Notes: generated by a model not told the origin, from the letters alone. 64,000 nt of DNA from Cordylochernes scorpioides (GCA_030710605.1 CP092882.1:744001-808000), one strand, 5' to 3'. Shown: positions 10,589 to 21,779, counted from the stretch's first letter. Translations and numbers: made by a program.

Positions 10589-13500
10589 GTGAGTATTAGC
10601 AATTTTGCCTCAATTTCACGCCGCTAATCTGTACTATTTCTGAGTATATAGGATTTTGGAAGGTCTCTTTTTTATAATATCTTTAGTAGATATGCAAATT
10701 AAGTCAGACAATATAAGTTAAATGACTTTTTTAGATTTTCTATATGGTTAAAGAGAGAGAGAGGAAATGTATCTGACTTGTTTTTTTACTGTTGTGATTA
10801 GATTTTGACTTGTTTGGGCTTTTTGTGACTTATTTTTATCTGGTTTGATAAAATTCTTATTGATATTTATTTTCAAATATAGATGCTAATTGTTGTAGAA
10901 ATTATAGAATTGATTTGGAAGTTTGAATTTCAAATTCATCTTTTAGCAAATTTTGTGTTTTCGGGACAAAAATACTTGTAGTTTTTTATTTTTAAAGGTG
11001 ACTCGAACCTTTTCCCTTTCTTCTACATTTATATTTGCAATTGGGATGTTTCGTATTTATATTTGATCTCTTATATTGTGTAGATGTATTTTCATATATC
11101 TAATTTATCTATTTCTCCTCAACCAGCCAAAGGTTGGTGGCTGGCAGTATTCCTGTCCTCTCAGAGTTTCCTTTCTATGGCTAGTCTTTTGATGGAATCG
11201 TAGAGTATCTATTTCTCCTCAACCAGCCATAGGTTGGTGGCTGGTAGTATTCCTGTCCTCTCAGAGCTTCCTTTCTATGGCTAGTCTTTTGATGGTACCG
11301 TAGGGCCTATCTATTTCTCCTCAACCAGCCATAGGTTGGTGGCTGGCAGTATTCCTGTCCTCTCAGAGCTTCCTTTCTATGGCTAGTCTTTTGATGGTAC
11401 CGTAGGGCCTATCTATTTCTCCTCAACCAGCCATAGGTTGGTGGCTGGCAGTATTCCTGTCCTCTCAGAGCTTCCTTTCTATGGCTGGTCTTTTGATGGT
11501 ATCGTAGGGCCTATCTATTTCTCCTCAACCAGCCATAGGTTGGTGGCTGGCAGTATTCCTGTCCTCTCATAGCTTTCTTTCTATGGCTAGTCTTTTAATG
11601 GTATCGTAGGGGTGATCTTTTTCTCCTCAACCAGCAATAGGTTGGTGGCTGGCAGTATTCCTGTCCTCTCAGAGCTTTCTTTCTATGGCTAGTCTTTTAA
11701 TGGTATTGTAGGGTCTATCTATTTCTCCTCAACCAGCCAAAGGTTGGTGGCTGGCAGTATTCCTGTCCTCTCAGAGCTTCCTTTTTATGGCTAGTCTTTT
11801 GATGGTACCGTAGGGCCTATCTATTTCTCCTCAACCAGCCATAGGTTGGTGGCTGGCAGTATTCCTGTCCTCTCAGAGCTTCCTTTCTATGGCTGGTCTT
11901 TTGATGGTACCGTAGGGCCTATCTATTTCTCCTCAGCCAGCCATAGGTTGGTGGCTGGTAGTATTCCTGTCCTCTCAGAGCTTCCTTTCTATGGCTAGTC
12001 TTTTGATGGTACCGTAGGGCCTATCTATTTCTCCTCAACCAGCCATAGGTTGGTGGCTGGTAGTATTCCTGTCCTCTCAGAGCTTCCTTTCTATGGCTAG
12101 TCTTTTGATGGTACCGTAGGGCCTATCTATTTCTCCTCAACCAGCCATAGGTTGGTGGCTGGCAGTATTCCTGTCCTCTCAGAGCTTTCTTTCTATGGCT
12201 AGTCTTTTAATGGTATTGTAGGGTCTATCTATTTCTCCTCAACCAGCCAAAGGTTGGTGGCTGGCAGTATTCCTGTCCTCTCAGAGCTTCCTTTTTATGG
12301 TTAGTCTTTTGATGGTACCGTAGGGCCTATCTATTTCTCCTCAACCAGCCATAGGTTGGTGGCTGGCAGTATTCCTGTCCTCTCAGAGCTTCCTTTCTAT
12401 GGCTGGTCTTTTGATGGTACCGTAGGGCCTATCTATTTCTCCTCAGCCAGCCATAGGTTGGTGGCTGGTAGTATTCCTGTCCTCTCAGAGCTTCCTTTCT
12501 ATGGCTAGTCTTTTGATGGTACCGTAGGGCCTATCTATTTCTCCTCAACCAGCCATAGGTTGGTGGCTGGTAGTATTCCTGTCCTCTCAGAGCTTCCTTT
12601 TAATGGCCAGTCTTTTGATGGTATCGTAGGGTCTATCTATTTCTCCTCAACCAGCCATAGGTTGGTGGCTGACAGTATTCCTGTCCTCTCAGAGCTTCCT
12701 TTTTATGGCTAGTCTTTTGATGGTATCGTAGGGTCTATCTATTTCTCCTCAACCAGCCATAGGTTGGTGGCTGGCAGTATTCCTGTCCTCTCAGAGCTTC
12801 CTTTCTATGGCTAGTCTTTTGATGGTACCGTAGGGCCTATCTATTTCTCCTCAACCAGCCATAGGTTGGTGGCTGGTAGTATTCCTGTCCTCTCAGAGCT
12901 TCCTTTTAATGGCCAGTCTTTTGATGGTATCGTAGGGTGTATCTATTTCTCCTCAACCAGCCATAGGTTGGTGGCTGGCAGTATTCCTGTCCTCTCAGAG
13001 CTTCCTTTTTATGGCTAGTCTTTTGATGGTATCGTAGGGTCTATCTATTTCTCCTCAACCAGCCATAGGTTGGTGGCTGGCAGTATTCCTGTCCTCTCAG
13101 AGCTTCCTTTTTATGGCTAGTCTTTTGATGGTATCGTAGGGTCTATCTATTTCTCCTCAACCAGCCATAGGTTGGTGGCTGGCAGTATTCCTGTCATCCT
13201 AGAGCTTTCTTTCTATGGCTAGTCTTTTGATGGTATCGTAGGGTCTATCTATTTCTCCTCAACCAGGCATAGGTTGGTGGCTGGCAGTATTCCTGTCCTC
13301 TCAGAGCTTCCTTTCTATGGCTAGCCTTTTGATGGTATCGTAGGGTCTATCTATTTCTCCTCAACCAGCCATAGGTTGGTGGCTGACAGTATTCCTGTCC
13401 TCTCAGAGCTTCCTTTCTATGGCTAGTCTTTTGATGGTATCGTAGTGTCTATCTATTTCTCCTCAACCAGACATAGGTTGGTGACTGGTAGTATTCCTGT

Positions 13501-16500
13501 CCTCTCAGAGCTTCCTTTCTATGGCTAGTCTTTTGATGGTATCGTAGGGTCTATCTATTTCTTTCTGTATATATCTGTCCTTTTAGGCGACAATTGTGAC
13601 AAATGACATGTGCTGTTTCAGCGGCCAATCCTACAGCAGCGATGCTCCAGGAATGTAAAGATCTTCTGCCCGAGGATGTGAGTACATATAATGCCTATTT
13701 GCATATTTACATAGATTTCTTATTTATTTGTTTTCTTGAAGAGATTGAAGTTATAAACATGGTCAGAATTCATAGTTCTTAAGTAAAAGCATATCGAGTA
13801 TAGAGATGTTTTGTTTTCAGTTCGGAAAATAAAAACTTTTTATTATCGAAATATCTCACGTTTTTGGTTTTAATTCATAGTTTAGTGACAGTATTGTGTT
13901 CATTCCTTACATTCTGTACTGGAGTGATAAGCAAAATTCATTGTTTTAATACATTTTAAAGGGAGAGGTGCCTTTTTTGATACATGAATACCATCTTCTC
14001 TCAACATTATGTTCTAGGGATATTGTAAATAGGAGAATATGTTTACTAAATATGTGATCTAAAAAGTCAGCTGTCCTCGAATTTTGACTTCAATAATATA
14101 TTGATGATTATTATCTATCATTATCATTTTTTGTTTCATACTCACGAACGGAGACATAGTATTAAGACAATTTTATAATTGTTCATGTGAAAAAAGAGAA
14201 AAAAGTAAAGAATAAAGTCAAGTAGTAACATGAATAAATTTGCATATCCTATCCGCTCAATGGAATAAACCTAAATCAACGTCTAGTTGATATTTATTCC
14301 GATAGATGGCGCTCTGCCATCTAAAAATGCTCATTTAAGAGATCAGGAAATCTCGATTTATTCATAATATATAGGAGATAAATATGTAAATAATTTGTAT
14401 ATGTAAATAAAAATTCTCCTTTGAGAGGTATCAGGATATTTCTTCATTATAGAATATATAGCAGTAGAATACTCATGTATACACTTATGGACAAAAGTAA
14501 GTGGAAAGTCTTTGATGTTGCTGGCCGTCTGTTTATTTTTTATTTTTTGGAAGAAGAAGAAGGAGACAGAGGCTGTTTACACTTGGATATCTCGTGTGTC
14601 TTCAATAAAGGTCACTGTAATATCTTTCAGAGTTATTGTCTGAATCCCGATATATACATGATAAAAGGTACAACTTCCTTAAGTTTTGTCCATATATGCA
14701 AATAAGTTGTATATAAGAAAAGATAAAAGATAACGGCGACGAGAGTTTATTTATTAACAAGAAATATAATTACACCTCTTCAATAAATAACTCGTCGCTT
14801 TAACCTTTGGTGCTTTCTTAGTTATCCTGCGGTTCCTTCCATTGTAAATATGTTGTATATGTAAACTTCGAAACTATTATAGACGCTTATTATTCTTTTT
14901 GAAAATAAACAATTTCTACTGTCCTTACTGCCATGAAAAAACAATATTGGAGGGCCTGGCTCATCAGTGGTAAACCCTCCCAGCGGTTTCGCCAGTTTAA
15001 TTCCACTGTTATATTGCACTTTTCGATCGTCTTTTTATAGTGATACTGATGCTAGACTCTTGGAATATGGGTATTTTAGATTAACTATGGAAGCTTTGAG
15101 GACAGCAGGATTACATACATTTATAAATGCTGGGAGGGTTCACCACTGAGCCAGGCCCTCCCATTATTTTTTCCATTGCAGTAAGGGCAGTAGAAATTGT
15201 TTATTTTTAAAAAGTATCATAAGCGTCTATAATAGTTTCGAATTTTGATAACAGATGGCGCGTTAATGCATCATAATATGTAAATATGTTGTATATGTAA
15301 ACTTACTAATGACGAGTGCTATATGTAAATGCGATGTACAGGCTAAGACTGAACTGGACAACTGCAAAGCCAGCATCGCCTCCTCCCCAGACGAGGTCAT
15401 AAAGAGCCTCTGTAGCGACTGTGACAGTTTCCTGAAGGTGAGTGTCACCATAGATTCTACAGCGCAGCATGGGAACAGACGCCCCAGAAGTTCAATACAG
15501 ATATAGCAATATTTACATGTGGGAAATTAGGAAAGACAAACTTCATGATGACACAGCAATTTAAGAGAGAGATATTTATAGCTCAGGGAACACAGAACAC
15601 CAACTACCTGGGGAGTCACCAGTATGAACTAGTGTTGAGCGCTTTTACTCGTGTCCTGTTTGATTGCTGAGTTGAACCAGTTGACCAGGAAATTCCATGC
15701 TGAGATTGAGTTTGAGTTAGAGGTTGATTTTGAGAGGAATATATTTAAGACAAGAACAAACTATGAATGATGAAAAAGTTAAGCAATGAGGAAAGTTTAC
15801 AGAGAGTAACAAAATATAAACATTATAAATGATATTCTGTTAATAAAATAATAAACACTTTGCTACAATATATATCTCGAAGATAAATCCATAGTTCTAT
15901 ATTGTTAATATAATCCCATCGGTATATTTATTAATAAAAGACAATTCGCAGAGGGAAAAGTTTCTTTTATGTCCACAAAAGAAACTTATTCCTCAGCGAA
16001 ATGTTTTTTTTTTCTTTATTAATAGTTCTTTATAGATATTTTGTGATGTAGTTGTGATCCTGGGGGAGACATTAATAGATTACCAACAGTTGATACATCA
16101 GTTTGTATCATTGCCGTGTTTTCCCACCGTTAGATGTCCCAGAATGTCATCTCTGGGCAGATGGTGACAGTGACAGGCCGGGGTATGTACCAGCGTTCCA
16201 TCACTGCACATATAGTTCTTTATCTAAAGGAGTTATGATCTGTCATCCCCATTCTAATCAAACAATTTATTTATAATTCTTATTTTTAATTTAAACACAT
16301 TTGAATAGGTTTGCATAGCGTATCTTATAAAATATTATTTCCGTTATAAGTCAATCAGTTTTAGGATAAATATTTAAAGTATTTTAGATGTTTGTGTTTA
16401 ACTTTTTAAATATGTAAATTCCTTCTACACCTTTATTTTCCTGGATCCCCTGTTGAAGAGCATGTTATCCCGAAAGCTCGAGAAATGAAAGAAATGAGAG

Positions 16501-19500
16501 AAGAAACCCTTGATTCCATTAGATATAAAAGATTCTTCTCAGTAAGATATGTAGCGATTTAATAAATTGAAAGAAGACAAGTTTATTTAATCATTTAACG
16601 ACGCAAGCTTTCAACTATGAACGTTCATAGTATCGTATTTATGCTTTAGCTTGCCTGTTGAAGGGTTTTTGCTCGAAAGCTTGTGTCGTTGAATGATTAA
16701 AGAAACTTGTCTTCTTTCGCATTGATTCCATATTGATAGTGTTAAAAGATATATATAACTAGCGGACTCTCTCAGGTCGGTGACAAAGCCACAACATCAG
16801 CTTTGGTAAACTGAGAAGTGTCCACCTAGAGACCATGGATTTGGAATAATGGCCCTCGTCAGTCTAGGACGGACTGTATTACATGAGATCCACACGGGAA
16901 CTAATGGAATCTTCACAATCTACCAAAGAGGTGTTCATCTGTCTAAGTGGATAGGCCAAATCTATGGCTAAAATATAGATGGAAATTATATATATTGTTG
17001 CATCATGGCTAATGAACCTATTTTAATTTAATTTGTAATATTAATTTTCATTTATATTAAATTTAAATTTATATTTTATATTTATTTATTTTTTTAAACA
17101 GAATGTTTATGTATTATAAACAGAATATATATATTATAGAATCATCATTTGTATTTAAGTACACTATGTGACTTCACTGCTCTCTTTGATGTGAGAAATA
17201 AATAAAGGATTCTGGAGGCTACTCAAAGTAGAGTTATCTCCACTTATATAAATTTGTAGGATGGTTGAAACACGCTCTGGTAAGATATAAGACCCAGCAC
17301 AGGAGAGGATCAAGGTTGAAGAGTCTGCCAAGCCGCAACCTGGTGAAACAATATTGTGAGATAGAAAATTAGGAAAGACAAAACTTCAGGATGACACGGC
17401 AATGTATTTAAGGCACAAACTAAAATAAATAAAATACAAGAGAATCAATGAGAGAAGTTAACACAGAGTAATAAAATTTATATTAATCTTAAGTTTATAT
17501 GAAAGAGCGTACCTGGATCTGTGAAGGAAAAAAAAAACATTTTTTTTCAGCAATTCATCAAGCAATTTACGCCTTTTGACTTGTGTCGCGGTCTTACGCA
17601 ATTCTGGTCTTAACTACCCGCTTCATGATTTTTCAGGATGCCTGAAAGGACCAGTTTTTTGGTCGTTGAGGTACAGCTTGCACCACGCTGATGAGGGCCA
17701 ACAGCCCTAAACGCTACCGTGGTTAGCTTTTCTTGATTAATCAAGAATGGGTATTTGGCCAATTCTGGAATAATTAAAAAATCAACGAGAATAATTATTA
17801 TTTATTCCGATAGATGGCGCAAGCCATCAGCAACTTTCAATTGCATGATAAGGAGATGCCTTTTTCATAATATATTAATCTGTTAAATACAATAATAAAA
17901 ACTTTGCTACAATATATATATAATGGACATTCTGGAAAATTTGTTCTCAAATCTACTTTCTCACAGAACTTATTGTGTTTTCCAGTTCGCTGGATGTGTC
18001 AAACAAGCTGAAGGCAAAGTGGTAAGTTCTCTTTTTTTAATAATTTCATCTATATATACCAAAAAAGCTACTTCTCCTTTCAAAAATACATTAAAACAAT
18101 GCATATTTCTTATCGTCTCAGTACAGAACGTAAAGGTTGTGATAAAGTATAAGCTACAACACCAGCTTTGGTAAATTCAGCCAAAAGGCAACCTGTTTAA
18201 CTTATTCCTTATTACCCTCATTCGGAAATCCTCTGCTATACATATAGACTCATAGACAAAACTTATGGAAGTGGAAAGTCTTTGATGTCGCCGGTCGTCT
18301 ATTTTTTTTTTAAGGTGACAGAGGCAATTTTGTTCACACTTGGTTATCTTCTGTGTCTTCAATAAAGGTCACTGTAATATCTTCCGGAGTAATTGTCTGA
18401 ATCCCGATATACATGGTAAAAGGTACAACTTCCTATAGTTTTGTCCATGAGTGTATCTTTCAGAGTTATTGTCTGAATCCCGATATACATGCTAAAAGGT
18501 ACAACTTCCTTAAGTTTTGTCCATGAGTGTACCTTTCAGAGGTATTGTCTGAATCCCGATATACATGCTAAAAGGTACAACTTCCTTAATTTTTGTCCAT
18601 GAGTTTATCTTTCAGAGTTATTGTCTGAATCCCGATATACATGGTAAAAGGTATAACTTCCTTAAGTTTTGTCCATGAGTGTATCTTTCAGAGTTATTGT
18701 CTGAATCCCGATATACATTATAAAAGGTACAACTTCCTTAAGTTTTGTCCATGAGTGTATCTTTCAGAGTTATTGTCCGAATCCCGATATACATGGTAAA
18801 AGGTACAACTTCCTTAAGTTTTGTCCATGAGTGTATCTTCCAGAGTTATTGTCTGAATCCCGATATACATGCTGAAAGGTAAAACTTCCTTAAGTTTTGT
18901 CCATGAGTGTATAAAGCCGACATGGATGAGATACAATAAATTAATAAATTTATTAATAAATAATTTGTGTGTGTGTTTTTTTTACAGGGATCTGTTGACC
19001 CAGCAATCAAGGAACGTATTAAGGTAAGATAAATGATGTCCTAGAATCCTCCTGTATTGATAGTGTCAAATGATGATCTAGAGACAAAAAGACAAATTTT
19101 TATTGATACTCAATCAACAGTTACATTGAAGAAAAATAATGAAAAATATGAGATGTTCATTAGAATAAACCCTTGAATCAATATAAAGATGAAAATATCA
19201 GATTTCCATGGATAAGTTTATATAATAAAAGGGACGTACCCTTGGATCTGTACCATGTACCAATATTTTGAAGAACGCCAAACTTTATCAAGGTGCGAAA
19301 GTAAAATTAATTGAAGAAAGTGAAGGAAATACGGGATGTATCGATAATACCTGATTTATTTAATCTTAAGTAGAACTGCTCTTCACTGAAGGTTAATAAC
19401 GAGTTTACAAGGTGGGAAGAGGAGCTTCTTTTTATTAGCATGCACACAAGCTTTCGGACATATCGTCCTTCATCAGGTAAGAGTAATAAACGCGCTGAGG

Positions 19501-21465
19501 ATTTTGAGCATTCCAGAAACATCTCTAATAAAAACCTAAATTCCCCTATTTACAGTCATTCTATGCAAACCGGTCATACATTCAATCTAACAAAGCCATC
19601 CATTCTATACAACAATATCAATAATAAGTATCAAAGACTTTTACTAGAGGCATTTGTGTCAATAAAAACAAACAGCATCAACAGGCATATAGATATACCG
19701 GAACAATACCATATGTTGTGTGAATAGCCATAGGTTGCATTTACCTGCCCTTGATTAACATCATTCATAGTGCATATGTACTTAGTCCAGATTTATTAGC
19801 ATTTAATTCCTATATTCTTTTTAGCATATTTGATTCTTATTTTTATATCTTTAAATACTTTTATCTTTTGCAATTATGTAAATTTTCTTTTCAGCTTTGT
19901 GTATATATGGATCCTCAGCGCGTTTATTACTCTTACCTGATGAAGGACGATATGTCCGAAAGCTTGTGTGCATGCTAATAAAAAGAAGCTCCTCTTCCCA
20001 CCTTGTAAACTCGTTATTATTTAATCTTGTTCTTCTTTCTTATCTCCACTCAACAATCATATCAGGGTATCAAGCCTGTAGAGCTTGTTGATTGTGTCTG
20101 CTTGGGATGAGTAGAGCTCATTAAAGGAGATTTGACATCCATAATAATTGGGTGAAGTAAAATGCGTCTGCTTTTGTCATCAAGACTGGGAACACTACTC
20201 AGTAGCAGGCCACTGACTTGAGGAGAACAGACACCATATAAAGTCACTCCTAACATGGAGTACAGACATTCTGTATCCCTGGAGTCCTTACAGCTGGTAT
20301 TATATGTGGGAGTATGAAGAAAGGAAAGATACAATAGCCCGGGTCAAAGTCAAAACAATCATTTGGCTACCAGGTATCAAGCTTTCACTTCCACGGGGGT
20401 AATTTATCTTACTCAAAACAGCTTAAAAGCAGCTGGATGTGATGATTAAGGGACAGTTCACACCGAGGTGGTCTCACACCAGTTGTTCCCAGGGTGGTTC
20501 TCAGATTTTCTCTTTCCTCCCCACGATTTTATAGCTCTGGCTATTGTCTCCTGTGTCCTCAACATTCATAGCTACCACGACTGCTTCACCAAACTATCAC
20601 ATATATATATTTTGGGGCTATGTACAAATAAATTTAAAACTTTTGAAATTTCTATGTGTCTATTGATGCTCTTGTGTTTTATGGATACCATTGGCTTCGA
20701 GAAATAATCTTTTGTGTTTTTTGTTTATATATATATATATATTATATATAAAAAAATAAATTAGATTTTCTGCTTGAATTTTATATCATGTTGAGGATTA
20801 TGGTAATGCAGTCGTGGTAACAAAATGATATTAAAGAAAATAGTTTTGATCAGAGATTTCTTTATTTAAGCTGAGGAATATATATGAAAAACATAATTTG
20901 ATTAAAGTAATGCCTGGCTTAAGGCGAATAGAATAAGGAAAACAAAAGATTATTTACATAATGTACAAAGGTTTTGAGCCGGCCATCGGGTAAAAACAAC
21001 AACGAGTTTTTATAGGGGAAGCAAGACCTCTGGCGGTCGATTTAACAGATTATTTGGATCTATGAAATATAACCCTAAATATAATAATATTCCAATATAA
21101 CATATATATAATGACAAGATTTAAAAGCACGAATGTTTCTTTTATACATAATACAAACTTCACAACAAAATAGTTTGTATTATGTATAAAAGAAACATTC
21201 GTGCTTTTATATCTTTTCATTTTATATGTATAGATGGCGCGTTATTGCTTTGTGTTAATTTATTGTTTATATTTGAGTAAAATGTTTCGGTTCTTTAAAT
21301 TCTTTGTCTTTAAGGCTTCTTGATTCAAACATTCCTATAACCAGTTTTGTGTGTTAATATATTTGTGTTATGGGACAATGTAATAGTGTATGAGTTGTAT
21401 ATGTTCTAAGGTGAATGCTGTGTTTCCAGGCATGTATCCGAGATAAGTTCGGTGACGTGGAGTAA
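10483..21465 (+). CDS. Gene A: small secreted eight-cysteine protein, six exons
   Basis: Joining 10483-10588, 13622-13677, 15342-15437, 17986-18021, 18988-19023 and 21430-21465 gives an uninterrupted 121-residue protein. Every junction is GT-AG, the first in phase 1 and the rest in phase 0. Residues 1-18 (MAMLKIFLASALVAAVVC) form a signal peptide. The mature part, about 103 residues, has eight cysteines spread over all regions plus many charged, helix-favouring stretches, which fits a secreted, disulfide-linked helical protein. A TATA box lies upstream and AATAAA at 21505-21510. Introns are loaded with repeats: a 102-bp satellite in intron 1, a MITE array in intron 4 and a PLE fragment in intron 5. 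Genes B and C share exon sizes. The family is not recognised, so no function is claimed; the last three exons are only 36 nt each. Confidence 0.85.
11111..13562 (+). repeat. 102-bp satellite array in intron 1 of gene A
   Basis: About 24 head-to-tail units of 102 bp (first two spaced 100 bp). Each contains ATTTCTCCTCAACCAGCCAT, AGGTTGGTGGCTGGCAGTAT, TCCTGTCCTCTCAGAGCTTC and GGCTAGTCTTTTGATGGT. CCAGCCA and TGGCTGG can form a 7-bp hairpin in every unit. Diagnostic variants recur 510 bp apart (TGGTATTGTAGGG at 11701 and 12211), so five-unit blocks were duplicated, a higher-order repeat. Confidence 0.95.
13622..13677 (+). CDS. Gene A exon 2
   Basis: 56 nt between TTTCAG and GTGAGT; encodes A-ANPTAAMLQECKDLLPED. 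Same length as exon 2 of genes B and C. Confidence 0.9.
13678..14479. other. Intron 2 of gene A, left part
   Basis: AT-rich intronic sequence. A fragment of the GATGGCG repeat family lies at 14290-14330 and nothing else is recognisable. Confidence 0.5.
14480..14697. mobile_element. Tc1-type MITE (ACACTCATGGACAAAACTT ends)
   Basis: Left end ACACTTATGGACAAAAGTAA; right end ACTTCCTTAAGTTTTGTCCA. The ends are mutually inverted and bounded by TA. The interior has GTCTTTGATGTTGCTGGCCG and AGTTATTGTCTGAATCCCGA. Other copies: 18243-18913, 26385-26596, 37491-37701 (minus), 49469-49832, 54648-54857 (minus), 56935-57290, 60720-60936 (minus), 63240-63815. Confidence 0.8.
14863..15262. mobile_element. 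Fold-back element (CTACTGTCCTTACTGC family), full copy
   Basis: Inverted arms: CGAAACTATTATAGACGC, then AACAATTTCTACTGTCCTTA on the left, complemented on the right up to GATAACAGATGGCGCG. Inside each arm is the pair GGGAGGG/CCCTCCC enclosing CTCATCAGTGG. It lies in intron 2 of gene A. Confidence 0.8.
15342..15437 (+). CDS. Gene A exon 3
   Basis: 96 nt, phase 0 at both ends, between TGTACAG and GTGAGT; contributes three cysteines (DNCKAS and SLCSDC). Confidence 0.9.
15520..15870. repeat. CACGTGG-family dispersed repeat
   Basis: Contains the words GGAAATTAGGAAAGACAAAC, ATGACACAGCAATTT and ACAAGAACAAACTATGAATG. Related copies at 5330-5445, 17345-17500, 30045-30200 and 31140-31300. No coding frame is visible. 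Confidence 0.55.
16447..16482 (+). ncRNA. Hammerhead-like motif, AAGCTT family (decayed)
   Basis: CCCTGTTGAAGAGC, loop, then ATCCCGAAAGCTCG. Box I is non-canonical and stem II is weak. Confidence 0.4.
16563..16725. mobile_element. Fold-back pair with hammerhead-like motif
   Basis: Inverted arms GAAAGAAGACAAGTTTATTT ... AGAAACTTGTCTTCTTTC. The right arm carries CCTGTTGAAGGG, a T-rich loop, CTCGAAAGCTTG (16652-16687, plus). The left arm keeps only GCAAGCTTTC. Confidence 0.6.
16755..16985 (-). mobile_element. Hammerhead-bearing repeat, retrozyme-like (decayed copy)
   Basis: Minus-strand copy of the element at 50505-50850. The hammerhead region (16825-16868) keeps CTGACGA, GGGCC and a perfect stem I (CCTAGA/TCTAGG), but box II GAAA has become CAAA. 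Cleavage is therefore not expected. Confidence 0.65.
16990..17355 (+). repeat. Paralogous repeat of 38280-39362, lacking the pogo/Tigger insert
   Basis: Shares the words GTTGCATCATGGCTAATGAA, TTCTGGAGGCTACT and AAGTAGAGTTATCTCCACTT, GGATGGTTGAAACACGCTCT with 38280-38396 and 39121-39362. At 17117-17119 the sequence is ATGTATTATAAAC, uninterrupted where the other copy carries a 721-bp element. Confidence 0.85.
17681..17724 (+). ncRNA. Hammerhead-like motif, ACGCGT family (one copy, decayed)
   Basis: CCACG, CTGATGAG, GGGC CAACA GCCC, then TAAAC, then CCGTGG. Stem I CCACG/CGTGG and stem II GGGC/GCCC pair perfectly and box I is intact. Box II GAAA is TAAA and the cleavage-site region differs from the consensus. 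It lies inside a GATGGCGCAAGCCATC-family element (about 17560-17880). Confidence 0.6.
17986..18021 (+). CDS. Gene A exon 4
   Basis: 36 nt between TTTTCCAG and GTAAGT; encodes FAGCVKQAEGKV. Its FxxC start matches gene C exon 4 (FYKC). Confidence 0.85.
18243..18913 (+). mobile_element. Tc1-type MITE with 76-bp right-end array
   Basis: A normal left half (18243-18370) is followed by about seven direct copies, period 76 bp, of the right-end segment. The units contain CTTTCAGAGTTATTGTCTGA, ATCCCGATATACATG, AAAGGTACAACTTCCTTAAG and TTTTGTCCATGAGTGTA. Each unit ends in the element's own terminal sequence. Confidence 0.85.
18988..19023 (+). CDS. Gene A exon 5
   Basis: 36 nt between TTTACAG and GTAAGA; encodes GSVDPAIKERIK. 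Confidence 0.85.
19443..19482 (-). ncRNA. Hammerhead motif of PLE terminal repeat (minus copy)
   Basis: Canonical box I CTGATGA, stem II GGAC/GTCC with loop GATAT, box II GAAA, palindromic stem III AAGCTT. Stem I is imperfect (about four of five pairs). Confidence 0.65.
19515..19724 (+). pseudogene. PLE GIY-YIG endonuclease C-terminal fragment
   Basis: Open frame of about 70 codons with RNISNKN, SPIYSHSMQTGHTFNL, LLLEAFVSI, then NRHIDIPEQYH. The H-x4-TGH block, the downstream R-x4-EA helix and the final asparagine-arginine segment are the hallmarks of the C-terminal half of the GIY-YIG nuclease of Penelope-like elements. The reverse transcriptase is absent, so this is a 5'-truncated remnant. 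A second such fragment lies at 30198-30413. Confidence 0.75.
19932..19970 (+). ncRNA. Hammerhead motif of PLE terminal repeat (plus copy)
   Basis: Same as 19443-19482 in the opposite orientation: CTTAC, CTGATGA, AGGAC, GATAT, GTCC, GAAAGCTT, GTGTG. All box I and box II bases are canonical, and the residue before the predicted cut is T. Stem I pairs C-G, A-T and T.G before a mismatch. Confidence 0.65.
20040..20340 (-). mobile_element. LINE 3'-end-like repeat
   Basis: Minus strand ends GATTGTTGAGTGGAGATAAG then AAAGAAGAA. Same sequence family at 45210-45600, 52431-52560 and 58350-58640 (ATGACAAAGGCAGACGCA, CTACTTCACCCA). The AAGAAGAAG tail and repeated 5' truncation suggest LINE 3' ends; no reverse transcriptase is attached. 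Confidence 0.5.
20341..21110. other. Intron 5 of gene A, remainder
   Basis: Unique-looking moderately GC sequence to about 20600 with open frames but no splice support, then AT-rich DNA. No gene is called. Confidence 0.4.
21115..21235. repeat. Inverted repeat, CACGAATGTTTCTTTTATAC arms
   Basis: Arms AAAAGCACGAATGTTTCTTT ... AAAGAAACATTCGTGCTTTT flank a short centre. It ends TATAGATGGCGCGTTATTG, an end shared with the fold-back family. Confidence 0.75.
21430..21465 (+). CDS. Gene A exon 6 and stop
   Basis: After GTTTCCAG, 36 nt encode ACIRDKFGDVE and TAA (21463-21465). Contains the eighth mature cysteine. Confidence 0.88.
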   Translation, partial: ACIRDKFGDVE

Positions 21466-21504
21466 TATCCTCATTGTGGATTAATGATGTATTGGTAGAA
21501 AGAA

Positions 21505-21510
21505 AATAAA
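21505..21510 (+). terminator. Polyadenylation signal of gene A
   Basis: AATAAA 40 bp after the stop codon, followed by a GTG/T-rich stretch. Confidence 0.75.
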
Positions 21511-21779
21511 CAATGTGCAGTCTATGAACTCTTTTTTTATTTATAATACAATATATAATGCGGCTTATGATTGTAGAACGACATTTGAAAATTATCCCGC
21601 ATGTGTTTCTTTTGTACGAAAAATCGAAATTTATTTTAAGAAGAAATAACGATTATTTCTAACCTTAGGTATGAAGTATGAAAGGATGAATTGTGAAGAG
21701 TAATGATAAACGGAATAATTATTTATTTATAATATTACTTTTGACCACTGACACTTCAATTTAGATTTATACTATTGTA

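Larger units (their letters stand above)
19300..20035. mobile_element. Penelope-like element fragment with inverted hammerhead arms
   Basis: Two inverted copies of a terminal segment (about 19307-19500 and 19895-20020: ACAAGGTGGGAAGAGGAGCT and its complement). Each carries a hammerhead motif next to the GCATGCACACAAGC word. Between them lies a GIY-YIG C-terminal coding fragment. Inverted and tandem terminal repeats with hammerheads are typical of PLEs. It sits in intron 5 of gene A. Confidence 0.75.

Noticed and set aside
10329-10592. 87-codon frame overlapping gene A exon 1
   Set aside because: Different reading frame from the signal-peptide exon; runs across the TATA box and the splice donor.
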